From Ruminococcus sp. (GTDB taxonomy: Bacteria > Bacillota > Clostridia > Lachnospirales > Lachnospiraceae): DNA of 64,000 nt. A program made the translations under genes and the position numbers. The DNA is taken from positions 80,811-144,810 of the forward strand of contig JACERV010000010.1 of assembly GCA_013911065.1 (NCBI GenBank), given 5' to 3'. A model generated the notes under the pieces. It saw nothing but the letters and a program-made list of their open reading frames with translations, ran no database searches and was not told where the DNA came from. Of this stretch, positions 25,977 to 34,374 are shown piece after piece (the stretch's first letter is position 1; each line of letters starts with the position of its first letter).

Positions 25977-28900
25977 ATGCAGGCTTTTTTAGCACCACTT
26001 GCCGAATTGGCAGAGTATAAAGAAATATTAGACAGACGGCGAAAGGATGAAGGAATTTTACAGATAGCAGGCTGTGTGAATTCCCAGAAAACACATTTGA
26101 TTTATTCATTGGGCGATGGTTGCTTTTATAAAATCATCGTTTTTTCCAGTGACGAAAAAGCCAAAAAGGCTTATGAAGAATACCGGTTTCTGGATGAAAA
26201 TGTATATCTTTATGCAGCCCGGGATTTGTTGTTTTATCATGCCGATATCAAAGGAAAATATCTTGCAAAGCAAAGGATGGAAGTTGTGCAGGCCATCCTT
26301 GAGACAGAAGAGAGACAGGGGGCAGAGGCAGCCGGCATTACGGTGATTACAACGATAGATGCATTTTTGGATGGTATGCCGTCTTTGGAAGAGATTGCGA
26401 AACAAAAAATTCATGTGTCAGGAATCGGAAGTATTAACCTTACACAGCTACAGGAAAGACTGGTGTCCATAGGGTATGAGCGTGAGGTTGAGATTGAAGG
26501 ACCGGGCCAGTTTGCTGTCAGAGGCGGGATTTTGGACATATTTCCTCTGACGGAAGAAATGCCGGTGCGCATCGAATTGTGGGGGGATGAGGTAGACTCT
26601 ATCCGTACATTCGATGTAGAAAGCCAGCGCTCGGTGGAGAACCTGGATGAGGTAGATATCTATCCCGCGGCAGAATTTCTTGGAGAAGGCAAAGAAGGTG
26701 TTTCGTTTTTGGATTATTTTCCCAGGGGCAAGAGTCTTCTTTTTTTGGATGAGCCGCTGCGTCTCATAGAACGTGCCGATGAAGTAGAGGAAGAGTTCCA
26801 AAACAGCCGAAGAAACCGGGAAGAGGCCGGAATTCAGGATACAGACGATGAACTCAAGGTATTTCCTGTAAAAGACATCATAGAGAAGATGAACCGGTAT
26901 TGTGGAGTCGGGGCAACAACGCTGGAATCCAAGTGCGGCAGTTTTCATGTGCGGGAGACATACAGCCTTCAGACAAAGGGGGTAAATCCGTATAATAACA
27001 GTTTTGAAATGCTTACCAGGGATTTAAAGAGACTGAAACGCAGTGGATACCGGGTTATTTTGCTTTCGGGCTCCAGAACCCGGGCCAAGCGCCTGGCAGA
27101 GGACTTGAGAGATTATGATTTGAGCAGTTTTTACAACGAGGACATGCACCGCATTGTACAGCCAGGTGAGATTATGGTGGCTTACGGTCACGTGTCTGAG
27201 GGATATGAATATCCCATGTTGAAGTTTATGGTGATATCGGAGACGGATATCTTCGGAAAGCAGAAGAGAAAGAAACGCCGTAAAGTCTATGAAGGTCAGA
27301 AAATCCAGAATTTCTCAGAGCTTAAAGTGGGGGATTATGTAGTCCATGAGAACCACGGCCTGGGGGTTTACCGGGGAATTGAAAAGATAGAGGTAGACAA
27401 AATCACAAAAGATTATATGAAGATTTCCTATGCCGAAGGCGGAGCTCTTTATATTTTAGCAACACAGCTTGATTTGATCCAGAAATACGCAGGGGCCGAT
27501 GCGAAGAAGCCTAAGCTGAACAAGCTGGGCGGGACACAGTGGACAAAGACCAGGAATCAGGTGCGGCAGGCAGTAAAAGCTGTAGCAAAGGACCTGGTGG
27601 AGCTTTATGCGGCAAGACAGGAGGCCCAGGGCTTTGTATATGAGCAGGATACTGTGTGGCAGAAAGAATTTGAGGAAATGTTTCCCTTTGAGGAAACAGA
27701 AGACCAGTTAGAGGCCATCGCTGATACCAAACGGGATATGGAAAGTAAAAAAATCATGGACCGGCTGATTTGCGGGGATGTGGGATATGGAAAGACGGAG
27801 ATTGCAATCCGTGCCGCATTTAAAGCAGTTCAGGAAGGGAAGCAGGTTGTCTACCTGGTACCTACCACTATTCTGGCTCAGCAGCACTATAATACATTTG
27901 TGCAGAGAATGAGGGATTTCCCGGTACGGGTGGACCTTCTCTGCCGTTTCCGCACGTCCATGCAGCAGAGAAAAACAGTGGATGACCTGACAAAAGGGCT
28001 GGTTGATATTGTGATTGGAACTCACAGGGTTTTGTCAAAAGATGTGCAGTTTAAGGATTTAGGCCTTCTGATTATTGATGAAGAACAGCGCTTTGGTGTA
28101 ACCCATAAAGAAAAAATTAAGAAACTGAGGGAAAACGTGGATGTACTGACTCTGACTGCAACACCTATTCCGAGAACACTCCATATGAGTTTGATTGGAA
28201 TCCGTGACATGAGTGTTCTGGAGGAGGCTCCTATGGATAGGCTTCCGATTCAGACTTACGTTATGGAATATAACGATGAGATGGTACGTGAGGCAATCGA
28301 AAGAGAGTTGTCCAGGGGAGGGCAGGTATACTATGTTTACAACCGTGTCAGTGATATTGCAGATGTTGCAGGCAGAATCCAAAAGCTGGTGCCTGAGGCG
28401 GCGGTATCCTTCGCTCATGGTCAGATGAACGAACGTCAGCTGGAAAATATTATGTATGATTTTATCAATGGAGATATTGATGTGCTGGTATCTACCACAA
28501 TCATTGAGACAGGGCTGGATATTTCGAATGTAAATACAATGATTATCCACGATGCCGACAGGCTGGGGCTGTCCCAGCTTTATCAGCTCAGAGGAAGAGT
28601 GGGGCGTTCCAACCGGATGGCCTATGCATTTTTGCTGTACCGGAGGGATAAGCTGCTCAAGGAAGTGGCTGAAAAACGTCTGGCAGCAATCCGGGAGTTC
28701 ACAGATTTGGGCTCGGGCTTTAAAATCGCCATGCGGGACCTGGAAATCAGGGGAGCAGGAAATCTTCTCGGAGCTGAGCAGCATGGACATATGGAGGCTG
28801 TGGGATATGATTTGTATTGTAAAATGCTGAATGAGGCAGTGAAGCAGCTGAAAGGTGAAATGGAAGAAGATATTTATACCACTACTATGGATTTGAATAT

Positions 28901-29339
28901 CGATGCCTATATTCCGGAATCTTATATTCCAAATGAATATCAGAAACTGGATATCTATAAGAGGATTGCAAGTATAGAGAATGAAGAGGAAATGGACGAC
29001 ATGATTGAAGAGCTGATTGACCGTTTTGGGGATATACCAAAGAAAGTACAGCAGCTTCTGAATATTGCAGGCCTAAAAGCACTTGCTCATTCTTCTTATG
29101 TAACAGCAGTAGAGCAAAAAGGGGACTCCTACCAGTTTACTATGTATGAAAAAGCCAGAGTACAGCCCCAGAGGATTCCCGGTCTCTTGAAAGTATACAA
29201 TGGAAGTCTGATATTTAAGGCAGAAACGCCGCCTTATTTTCTTTATCAAAAAAAGGGATATAACAAAAAAGAGAAAGATGAAAATGTACTGGAGCTGGTG
29301 AAAAAGCTGTTAAATGACATAAAAGGCTTGTTAGAATAA
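25977..29339 (+). CDS. mfd: transcription-repair coupling factor Mfd
   Basis: 1120 residues, full length. N-terminal UvrB-like domains bind UvrA, the CarD-like RNA polymerase interaction domain is at about residues 440-510 (VGDYVVHENHGLGVYRG), then a RecG-like translocase with Walker A CGDVGYGKTE near residue 600, motif II DEEQRFG near 700, TATPIPRTL, and the TRG-type ending of the helicase core. A C-terminal TRCF domain (DAYIPESYIPNEYQKLDIYKR) closes it. Mfd removes stalled RNA polymerase and recruits UvrABC. Cotranscribed with pth. Confidence 0.98.
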   Translation: MQAFLAPLAELAEYKEILDRRRKDEGILQIAGCVNSQKTHLIYSLGDGCFYKIIVFSSDEKAKKAYEEYRFLDENVYLYAARDLLFYHADIKGKYLAKQRMEVVQAILETEERQGAEAAGITVITTIDAFLDGMPSLEEIAKQKIHVSGIGSINLTQLQERLVSIGYEREVEIEGPGQFAVRGGILDIFPLTEEMPVRIELWGDEVDSIRTFDVESQRSVENLDEVDIYPAAEFLGEGKEGVSFLDYFPRGKSLLFLDEPLRLIERADEVEEEFQNSRRNREEAGIQDTDDELKVFPVKDIIEKMNRYCGVGATTLESKCGSFHVRETYSLQTKGVNPYNNSFEMLTRDLKRLKRSGYRVILLSGSRTRAKRLAEDLRDYDLSSFYNEDMHRIVQPGEIMVAYGHVSEGYEYPMLKFMVISETDIFGKQKRKKRRKVYEGQKIQNFSELKVGDYVVHENHGLGVYRGIEKIEVDKITKDYMKISYAEGGALYILATQLDLIQKYAGADAKKPKLNKLGGTQWTKTRNQVRQAVKAVAKDLVELYAARQEAQGFVYEQDTVWQKEFEEMFPFEETEDQLEAIADTKRDMESKKIMDRLICGDVGYGKTEIAIRAAFKAVQEGKQVVYLVPTTILAQQHYNTFVQRMRDFPVRVDLLCRFRTSMQQRKTVDDLTKGLVDIVIGTHRVLSKDVQFKDLGLLIIDEEQRFGVTHKEKIKKLRENVDVLTLTATPIPRTLHMSLIGIRDMSVLEEAPMDRLPIQTYVMEYNDEMVREAIERELSRGGQVYYVYNRVSDIADVAGRIQKLVPEAAVSFAHGQMNERQLENIMYDFINGDIDVLVSTTIIETGLDISNVNTMIIHDADRLGLSQLYQLRGRVGRSNRMAYAFLLYRRDKLLKEVAEKRLAAIREFTDLGSGFKIAMRDLEIRGAGNLLGAEQHGHMEAVGYDLYCKMLNEAVKQLKGEMEEDIYTTTMDLNIDAYIPESYIPNEYQKLDIYKRIASIENEEEMDDMIEELIDRFGDIPKKVQQLLNIAGLKALAHSSYVTAVEQKGDSYQFTMYEKARVQPQRIPGLLKVYNGSLIFKAETPPYFLYQKKGYNKKEKDENVLELVKKLLNDIKGLLE

Positions 29340-29356
29340 GAAAAACGGGATATAAT
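29328..29356 (+). promoter_or_regulatory. sigma-A promoter of the foldase gene
   Basis: TTGTTA (29328-29333), 17-base spacer, consensus TATAAT (29351-29356). The -35 lies inside the last codons of mfd. Confidence 0.65.
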
Positions 29357-29388
29357 GGTAAAGTTAAAACATACGCAGGAGGATGTTT

Positions 29389-30462
29389 ATGGGACAGTTC
29401 AGAAAAAGATTGATAATTACAGCGGCGGCAGGTATCTTTGCAGTATCATCTCTGATGGGATGCAGCAGCCGTTCTATGGATAATGAAGCGATAGTTGCGG
29501 AAGTAGGAGGCGAAAAGATTTCACTGGGCGTTGCAAACTTTTATGCCAGAATGCAGCAGGCACAATATGAGTCATATTATGCTAGTTTTCTGGGTACGGC
29601 CGGAGAAGAGATGTGGACCCAGGATATGGGGGATGGAAAGACCTACGAAGAGACAACAAAGAAAAATGTACTGAAAGCTTTGGAAGATTTGTATCTCCTG
29701 AAGCAGCATGCTGCAGATTATGAGGCTGTACTGACAGAAGAAGATGAAAAAGCAATTGATAAGGCTGTCAGCCTTTTTGTGGAAGGCAACACTTTGGAAG
29801 GAAAAGAAGCAGTATCAGGAGAAGAGAAGTATGTGAAGACATTTCTGGAACTTGCTACGATTCAAAGCCGGATGGACGGGCCAATGAAGGAAGGCGTGGA
29901 TGAAGAAGTCTCAGAAGAAGAGGCTGCTCAGAAGAGTATACAATATGTATTTTTCTCTTATACGAAATCCGCTGATGACGGCAATACAGAGCAAATGTCT
30001 GATGATGAGAAAGCTGCACTTAAGAAAACCGCACAGGAATTTGCGGAGAATATAAAGAACGGTGAGGATATGGAAGCAGCTGCGGCTGAGAAAGACCAAA
30101 AGGTGCTGACGGCATCTTTTGACTCAAAATCCACATCACCGTCTCCAGATCTGATAGAAGCGGCTGATGCACTGGAAAAAGAAGGTGATGTAACGGATAT
30201 TGTAGAGACTGATAACGGTATTTACGTTGCAAAACTCACCAGCATGCTGGACCGGGAAGCTACAGACGCAAAGAAGACATCTATTGTGGAAGAGCGGAAA
30301 CAGAAACAGTATGATTCTCTGCTGGAAGACTGGAGAAAAGCTACAGATATTAAAGAGCATAAAAGCGTATGGAAGAAGGTAAGTTTTATCGACCAGGGTG
30401 TTTCCATCAAAGAGAATACAGAGGAATCTGCCGACAAAACAACGAGCGAATCTGATAAGTAA
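29389..30462 (+). CDS. PrsA-like lipoprotein foldase (peptidyl-prolyl isomerase family)
   Basis: 357 residues from ATG 29389 (six bases after AGGAGG; ATG 29383 touches that site). Lipobox LMGC with Cys23, then a SurA_N/PrsA-like start (VAEVGGEKISLGVANFYARMQQAQ). A degenerate parvulin-type domain follows in the second half (IQYVFFSYTKS, ENIKNGEDMEAAAAEKDQ, VTDIVETDNGIYVAKLTSMLDREAT). It is very acidic with a Glu/Asp-rich tail. The family helps fold secreted proteins outside the membrane. Some parvulin active-site residues are not evident, so chaperone rather than isomerase activity may dominate. Confidence 0.8.
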   Translation: MGQFRKRLIITAAAGIFAVSSLMGCSSRSMDNEAIVAEVGGEKISLGVANFYARMQQAQYESYYASFLGTAGEEMWTQDMGDGKTYEETTKKNVLKALEDLYLLKQHAADYEAVLTEEDEKAIDKAVSLFVEGNTLEGKEAVSGEEKYVKTFLELATIQSRMDGPMKEGVDEEVSEEEAAQKSIQYVFFSYTKSADDGNTEQMSDDEKAALKKTAQEFAENIKNGEDMEAAAAEKDQKVLTASFDSKSTSPSPDLIEAADALEKEGDVTDIVETDNGIYVAKLTSMLDREATDAKKTSIVEERKQKQYDSLLEDWRKATDIKEHKSVWKKVSFIDQGVSIKENTEESADKTTSESDK

Positions 30463-30469
30463 ACGAATG

Positions 30470-30599
30470 GGGCAGTTTTATCCAAAGTCAAATACTTCGC
30501 GGCAGTTGCCAAGATTAAGCGGGCTTGACTTTGGCTCGTTGCCCGGGGGAATAAATGAGACTCATGTACGGTGTATTTGCCGTGCATGAGCCTCATTTT
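30470..30599 (+). promoter_or_regulatory. structured leader with terminator upstream of mntP
   Basis: Two stacked stems, GGGCA (30470-30474)/TGCCC (30540-30544) and a perfect 10-bp CCAAAGTCAA (30482-30491)/TTGACTTTGG (30525-30534), enclose a small GGCA/TGCC hairpin. A long hairpin (30555-30596; ATGAG, CTCATG and ACGG arms with one mismatch and one wobble) ending in TTTT follows directly. This is the layout of a riboswitch with a terminator, or of a foldase terminator plus a separate structured 5' leader. It does not fit the manganese yybP-ykoY consensus as I remember it. Confidence 0.5.
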
Positions 30600-30666
30600 G
30601 CGTTTCTTGTAAGACACAGAAACCTGCGGCACAGACCTGAAATTTACTTACATAGGAGGAATACAA

Positions 30667-31230
30667 ATGGGAATAATGGAATTATTTTTGCTGGCTTCAG
30701 GGCTGTCAATGGATGCGTTTGCAGTGTCTGTCTGTAAGGGCCTGGCGATGCCGGGGATTACCGTAAAAAAAGCGTCTGTAGTAGGCGTATGGTTCGGCGG
30801 GTTCCAGGCATTGATGCCCCTGCTTGGATATTTTCTTGGTACACAGTTTAAAGATAAAATTACAGACATTGACCACTGGATTATATTTATCCTGCTTGGT
30901 ATCATCGGTTTTAACATGATCCGGGAAGCATTGTCAGGAGAATGTGAGGCCACCAATGACGCACTGGATATAAAAACAATGTTTGTGCTTGCTGTAGCCA
31001 CCAGCATTGATGCTCTGGCTGTGGGAATTACATTTGCATTCCTTAATGTGAAGATTTTTTCTGCCGTATCCTTTATTGGTGTGACTACATTTATTTTATC
31101 GGCCGCAGGTGTTAAAATTGGAAATGTATTCGGGACAAAATATAAGGCAAAGGCAGAGCTGGCAGGCGGAGTTATTCTGATATTGCTGGGAACAAAGATA
31201 TTGCTGGAACATCTTGGCTTGCTTTTATAA
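30667..31230 (+). CDS. mntP: manganese efflux pump MntP
   Basis: 187 residues, six hydrophobic segments, two-fold pseudo-repeat. Family motifs: [16 protein letters not shown] in the first half and [16 protein letters not shown] in the second, with the membrane Asp residues that carry Mn2+. It exports excess manganese. A TAGGAGG site precedes the start. A structured leader and terminator upstream may link expression to a metal or other signal. The stop codon is one base from the stop of the convergent metallophosphoesterase, with no terminator between. Confidence 0.96.
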   Translation: MGIMELFLLASGLSMDAFAVSVCKGLAMPGITVKKASVVGVWFGGFQALMPLLGYFLGTQFKDKITDIDHWIIFILLGIIGFNMIREALSGECEATNDALDIKTMFVLAVATSIDALAVGITFAFLNVKIFSAVSFIGVTTFILSAAGVKIGNVFGTKYKAKAELAGGVILILLGTKILLEHLGLLL

Positions 31231-31231
31231 G

Positions 31232-32116
31232 TCAGAAGTCCCAGCACCCATCAATCACTTCTCTTGCTACATAAAGGGAACGGTCCTCCCTTGTACGCAG
31301 TGTCCATTTTACAAGTGTCAGCTGCCGTTCTTGTATTTCAATACAAGTAATGCATCTGGGATGCACGCAGCTCCCGGTATTGAAATAGGGGAATTCATTT
31401 GATCCTAACATGGGCCTGTGGGTATGACCCGCAACCAGAATCTTCTTCTCCTTGCTGGCCCAGTCCGATAGACGTTTTTCTATCTTTTTTTTCTGTGTAT
31501 AGCTTCTGGCTGCACTTGTCGGATCGGATACACCCACGGCCTCTAAAGGCTTCCAGAGATACCGGACAAGAAATCTGCTTACAGGACTTAAATTGTTATT
31601 CAAAAAATCTGCCTGATGCCCATGTATCAGGTACAAATCATTTCCATGTTCCATATCTCTTAAAATCAGACTTTGCATATAGCATATATCGGGAAACAGC
31701 GGGACTTCGGATATCTGACCACTGACATGGTAAGTGGAACAATGCCGTTTGCAGTAACCACACCGCTTCTTACTTAGATCATGGTTTCCATAAAGCATGA
31801 ACAGACGGTTTTTATTCTTATATTTGGCCAGCAGCCAGAATACATTGCTGTGTATGTCAATGATTCTTGCAAAGGAACGGTTTTCCCACAGTTCATCTCC
31901 ATCCCCCAGTTCAATATAAGTGTATCCTTTTTCATAATAATAGTTCAGTGCGGCAAAATAGAGATTCTGGTTTTTTAGAAAATTATCATTGTGGTTGCCG
32001 GTGCCCCTGTGACAGTCACTCATAAGTACAAAGCGGGAAGTGCTGTACAGGGGAACTTCCAAGGCATCTTCAAAAGCACGGGAAATACGTTTATACCAAC
32101 TCATGAGCATCCCCAT
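31232..32116 (-). CDS. calcineurin-like metallophosphoesterase
   Basis: 294 residues. All metallophosphoesterase motifs are present: MSDCHRG (DxH), LGDGDELWE (GD), YGNHD, the HGH of YLIHGHQADF and AGHTHRP. A Cys-rich stretch CGYCKRHC near residue 118 is an unusual insertion and might bind a metal. The middle contains a basic segment (RFLVRYLWKPLEAV). The family includes UDP-diacylglucosamine hydrolases and other phosphoesterases; the substrate is unknown. Translation may start at 32116 or at ATG 32104. Overlaps the upstream gene by 16 bases, so the two are coupled. Confidence 0.85.
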   Translation of the reverse strand: MGMLMSWYKRISRAFEDALEVPLYSTSRFVLMSDCHRGTGNHNDNFLKNQNLYFAALNYYYEKGYTYIELGDGDELWENRSFARIIDIHSNVFWLLAKYKNKNRLFMLYGNHDLSKKRCGYCKRHCSTYHVSGQISEVPLFPDICYMQSLILRDMEHGNDLYLIHGHQADFLNNNLSPVSRFLVRYLWKPLEAVGVSDPTSAARSYTQKKKIEKRLSDWASKEKKILVAGHTHRPMLGSNEFPYFNTGSCVHPRCITCIEIQERQLTLVKWTLRTREDRSLYVAREVIDGCWDF

Positions 32117-32997
32117 CTCTTTCTTCTGAACTTTCTGATACGAAGTATTTTTCGAAAAATAGGGGGCATAAAGTAATACAGATATAACATCCGGTCCACG
32201 GTCATATCAAAAGGACTTGTTATCCATAGATAGAGACGGCAAAATATTCTGGATTTCCAAAGCACATAGCTTTGTACCCAGGAGTCCCATGGAACACTTG
32301 GAACACTCTTGGGTTCCGTGAAGTAGAATTGTACAGTGCTGCTATAAACCAGCAGTTCACTGTTCTTATAGCCAAGCCTGTCAAGAGCAGCGGTAAAAGC
32401 ATGGCACATATCTTCATCAGGAAAGGTTATGGTAATCTCTAGATTCAAGTCTTCCGGCTGGTTGGAAACTCCTGTCATAAAACCTGCCAGCCACCAATGG
32501 GGCTTGTAAATGCTGAAAAGAGTTCCGTTAGAATCTATCAGGCGCAGTTTTATAGGAAGCATTTCTTCCTGAGGGACAGCATGGAAGATTGTCTGCGGTC
32601 TCAGTGCCGGGGGGACAACAGAGTCCGCGCAGTAGATTCCAGCTTCTGCTCCGGTATAAATACCATATTGCCCCTTCCAGAACTTAATCAGCCAGGTTTT
32701 ACCATGGTAATTGAAATATACCGGTTCACAGTCAAAGACCATATTCAGAGAAAGGGCTGCCAGATCGTAAAAATCTCCATATCCAAGCTTTCTCTGCCAT
32801 GCATCGGTCCGGGCAGCAAACACATCCTGAACGAATAAGTAAGAGAAGCCGAAGGGCCGCGCCAATTCACTCAGCAGACTGCATTTCTCAAAATAAGGCA
32901 TTTCATAAACTTTTCTTCGGATGTATTTTCTTCTGCGCCGGAGCAGCAAAAAAAGAAGAACCAATAATACAATCAAACCGGGAATAATGATATACAT
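32101..32997 (-). CDS. DUF4474-like membrane-anchored protein
   Basis: 298 residues. N-terminal membrane anchor (IIPGLIVLLVLLFLLL) followed by a run of Arg, then a globular part whose centre, EPVYFNYHGKTWLIKFWKGQYGIYTGAEAGIY, is the pattern I associate with DUF4474, a Clostridia family without assigned function. The C-terminus is basic and has another hydrophobic stretch. It forms a two-gene minus-strand unit with the metallophosphoesterase. Family name is from memory and not searched. Confidence 0.65.
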   Translation of the reverse strand: MYIIIPGLIVLLVLLFLLLRRRRKYIRRKVYEMPYFEKCSLLSELARPFGFSYLFVQDVFAARTDAWQRKLGYGDFYDLAALSLNMVFDCEPVYFNYHGKTWLIKFWKGQYGIYTGAEAGIYCADSVVPPALRPQTIFHAVPQEEMLPIKLRLIDSNGTLFSIYKPHWWLAGFMTGVSNQPEDLNLEITITFPDEDMCHAFTAALDRLGYKNSELLVYSSTVQFYFTEPKSVPSVPWDSWVQSYVLWKSRIFCRLYLWITSPFDMTVDRMLYLYYFMPPIFRKILRIRKFRRKRWGCS

Positions 32998-33050
32998 ACT
33001 AAAATTCCTAAAGCTGTTCTTCCTATACTATATGCAGAATCTTATAAACC

Positions 33051-33190
33051 GTGTATCTGTTCAGAGCCATGAACGGATACACCGCAAGCCCCATCGCCAA
33101 AGGCGATGGGGCTTGTTATTGCATGCTTAATGTTTTCACAGGTCCTGTGCAGTAAATGCACAGTCCTGTACGGAACAGTTACAAAACTGT
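33051..33190. repeat. cluster of four hairpins in an intergenic region
   Basis: Within 150 bases there are four stems: a 13-bp stem 33051-33063/33070-33082 (one G-U type mismatch), a perfect 14-bp stem 33085-33098/33102-33115 with loop AAA, CTGTGCA/TGCACAG at 33145-33163 extended by ACAGG/CCTGT, and ACAGTT/AACTGT at 33175-33190. Both flanking genes are on the minus strand; the stem at 33085 is followed by TTGTTATT on the plus strand. One may terminate the kinase-like gene, but the number of stems is unusual. Confidence 0.65.
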
Positions 33191-33220
33191 GACCACTTCC
33201 CGGCACAGCCGAAACCGTAA

Positions 33221-33706
33221 TTAAATATATTCTAACTTCTCAAAATACTGCATCAGGATATCAGCACAGTTCTCAACCCCAAGTTTGGAAGTGTCAAGTA
33301 TCATATGGTAGTCGTTTACATCTCCCCAGGTTTTTCCTACATGTTCATAATAATACGCAGCACGTTCTTCATCTGTATGCTCCACCTTCTCACGGGCATC
33401 CTCGTAGGAGAGAGATTCGAGCTCCATGATTCTATATATGCGGTCCTCTTTGTCTGCATAAACGAAAATGTTCAGAACATTCATTTTGTCCTTCAGGATA
33501 TCCGAAGCACAGCGGCCAAGGATGATGCAGGGATTGGCAGCAAGTTCACGGATAGCTTCCGCTTCGGTATCATACATGTGGGCACCAATCTGTTGTTCAA
33601 TATATGCTTTGTCATATACAGGGATATCCAGCCGTTCGGAAAGCTCTTTTGCAATCACACTTGCACCGGTGCCGAAACGGCGGCTCATGGTAATTACTAA
33701 TTTCAT
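33221..33706 (-). CDS. cytidylate kinase-like family protein
   Basis: 161 residues, short. It starts MKLVITMSRRFGTGASVIAKELSERL, a P-loop variant of the cytidylate-kinase-like (AAA_26) family, where SREFGSGG is more usual; here Arg replaces Glu. DKAYIEQQI, CIILGRCASDIL and the LID-like region with VEHTDEERAAYYYEHVGKTWGDVNDYHMILDTS are family features. Function of these small proteins is unclear; they may phosphorylate a nucleotide or act in regulation. AAGGAGG precedes the start. Confidence 0.85.
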   Translation of the reverse strand: MKLVITMSRRFGTGASVIAKELSERLDIPVYDKAYIEQQIGAHMYDTEAEAIRELAANPCIILGRCASDILKDKMNVLNIFVYADKEDRIYRIMELESLSYEDAREKVEHTDEERAAYYYEHVGKTWGDVNDYHMILDTSKLGVENCADILMQYFEKLEYI

Positions 33707-33818
33707 GTGAATTCCTCCTTCGTGTATGCGATTAAGTTTTATGTAAATACTTTGTTTTTCTTATTATAACATTAATCCAGAAGAGGGAAAAGGAAAAAAA
33801 GAAAATTGCCCGGAGGGT

Positions 33819-33847
33819 TTGCATAATGGTTCCGCAGGTATTATAAT
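33819..33847 (+). promoter_or_regulatory. sigma-A promoter
   Basis: TTGCAT (33819-33824), 17-base spacer, consensus TATAAT (33842-33847), 32 bases before the small membrane protein start. Confidence 0.65.
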
Positions 33848-33878
33848 AAGCAGTATCCGATTTGAAAGGGGACGTGCC

Positions 33879-34313
33879 ATGAAAAGTAAAAAAAATTGGT
33901 TTGTTATTGCCTGTGTGTTTGTATTTTTGGTACTTCTTTTCATATCGAAAGAAGTAGGAGAGCGCAGCGGCCAAGAGGTGGCATCCGGACTGAAAAATGA
34001 GAGCACTTCCTGCCGGAGCCAGGACCAGGCTGCAGGCATGAAAAGGGGAGAGAGAGGAACCATTCTTTTTTGGGAATCTAAAGAGGACAGTTTCATAAAT
34101 GACGGCAGGACAAGAGAAGAGATGGCTGTAATTCCCCTATTTTTTCTGATAGATTTCCTAATAATCATTTTCTCAAGACTATTTCCAGGAGGCAGGACAT
34201 GGCTGGTTATTTGGTCATTCTGTATGGCATTTCAAGGATATACTATGCGTAAGCTTTGCATTCTCCAGGCTCAGGATGGAAAAAAGGAACCCTATTTCTA
34301 TTTTGTTTCATAA
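33879..34313 (+). CDS. small membrane protein of unknown function
   Basis: 144 residues from ATG 33879, preceded by AAAGGGGA. One hydrophobic segment at residues 7-23, a polar middle with many Glu, Arg and Ser, then a second hydrophobic stretch around residues 88-104 and a third near 112-125. No known motif. It lies upstream of secDF by 61 bases and may share its transcript. Function not recognised. Confidence 0.7.
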   Translation: MKSKKNWFVIACVFVFLVLLFISKEVGERSGQEVASGLKNESTSCRSQDQAAGMKRGERGTILFWESKEDSFINDGRTREEMAVIPLFFLIDFLIIIFSRLFPGGRTWLVIWSFCMAFQGYTMRKLCILQAQDGKKEPYFYFVS

Positions 34314-34374
34314 GGATAAAAAAGGATTATCTGGATAGCTATGCAAGCCAGGGTAAATAAGAGGAGGATATATT

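Noticed and set aside
30470..30599. Manganese yybP-ykoY riboswitch call
   Set aside because: The conserved GGGGAGUA-type and closing core words are not evident; reported only as a structured leader.
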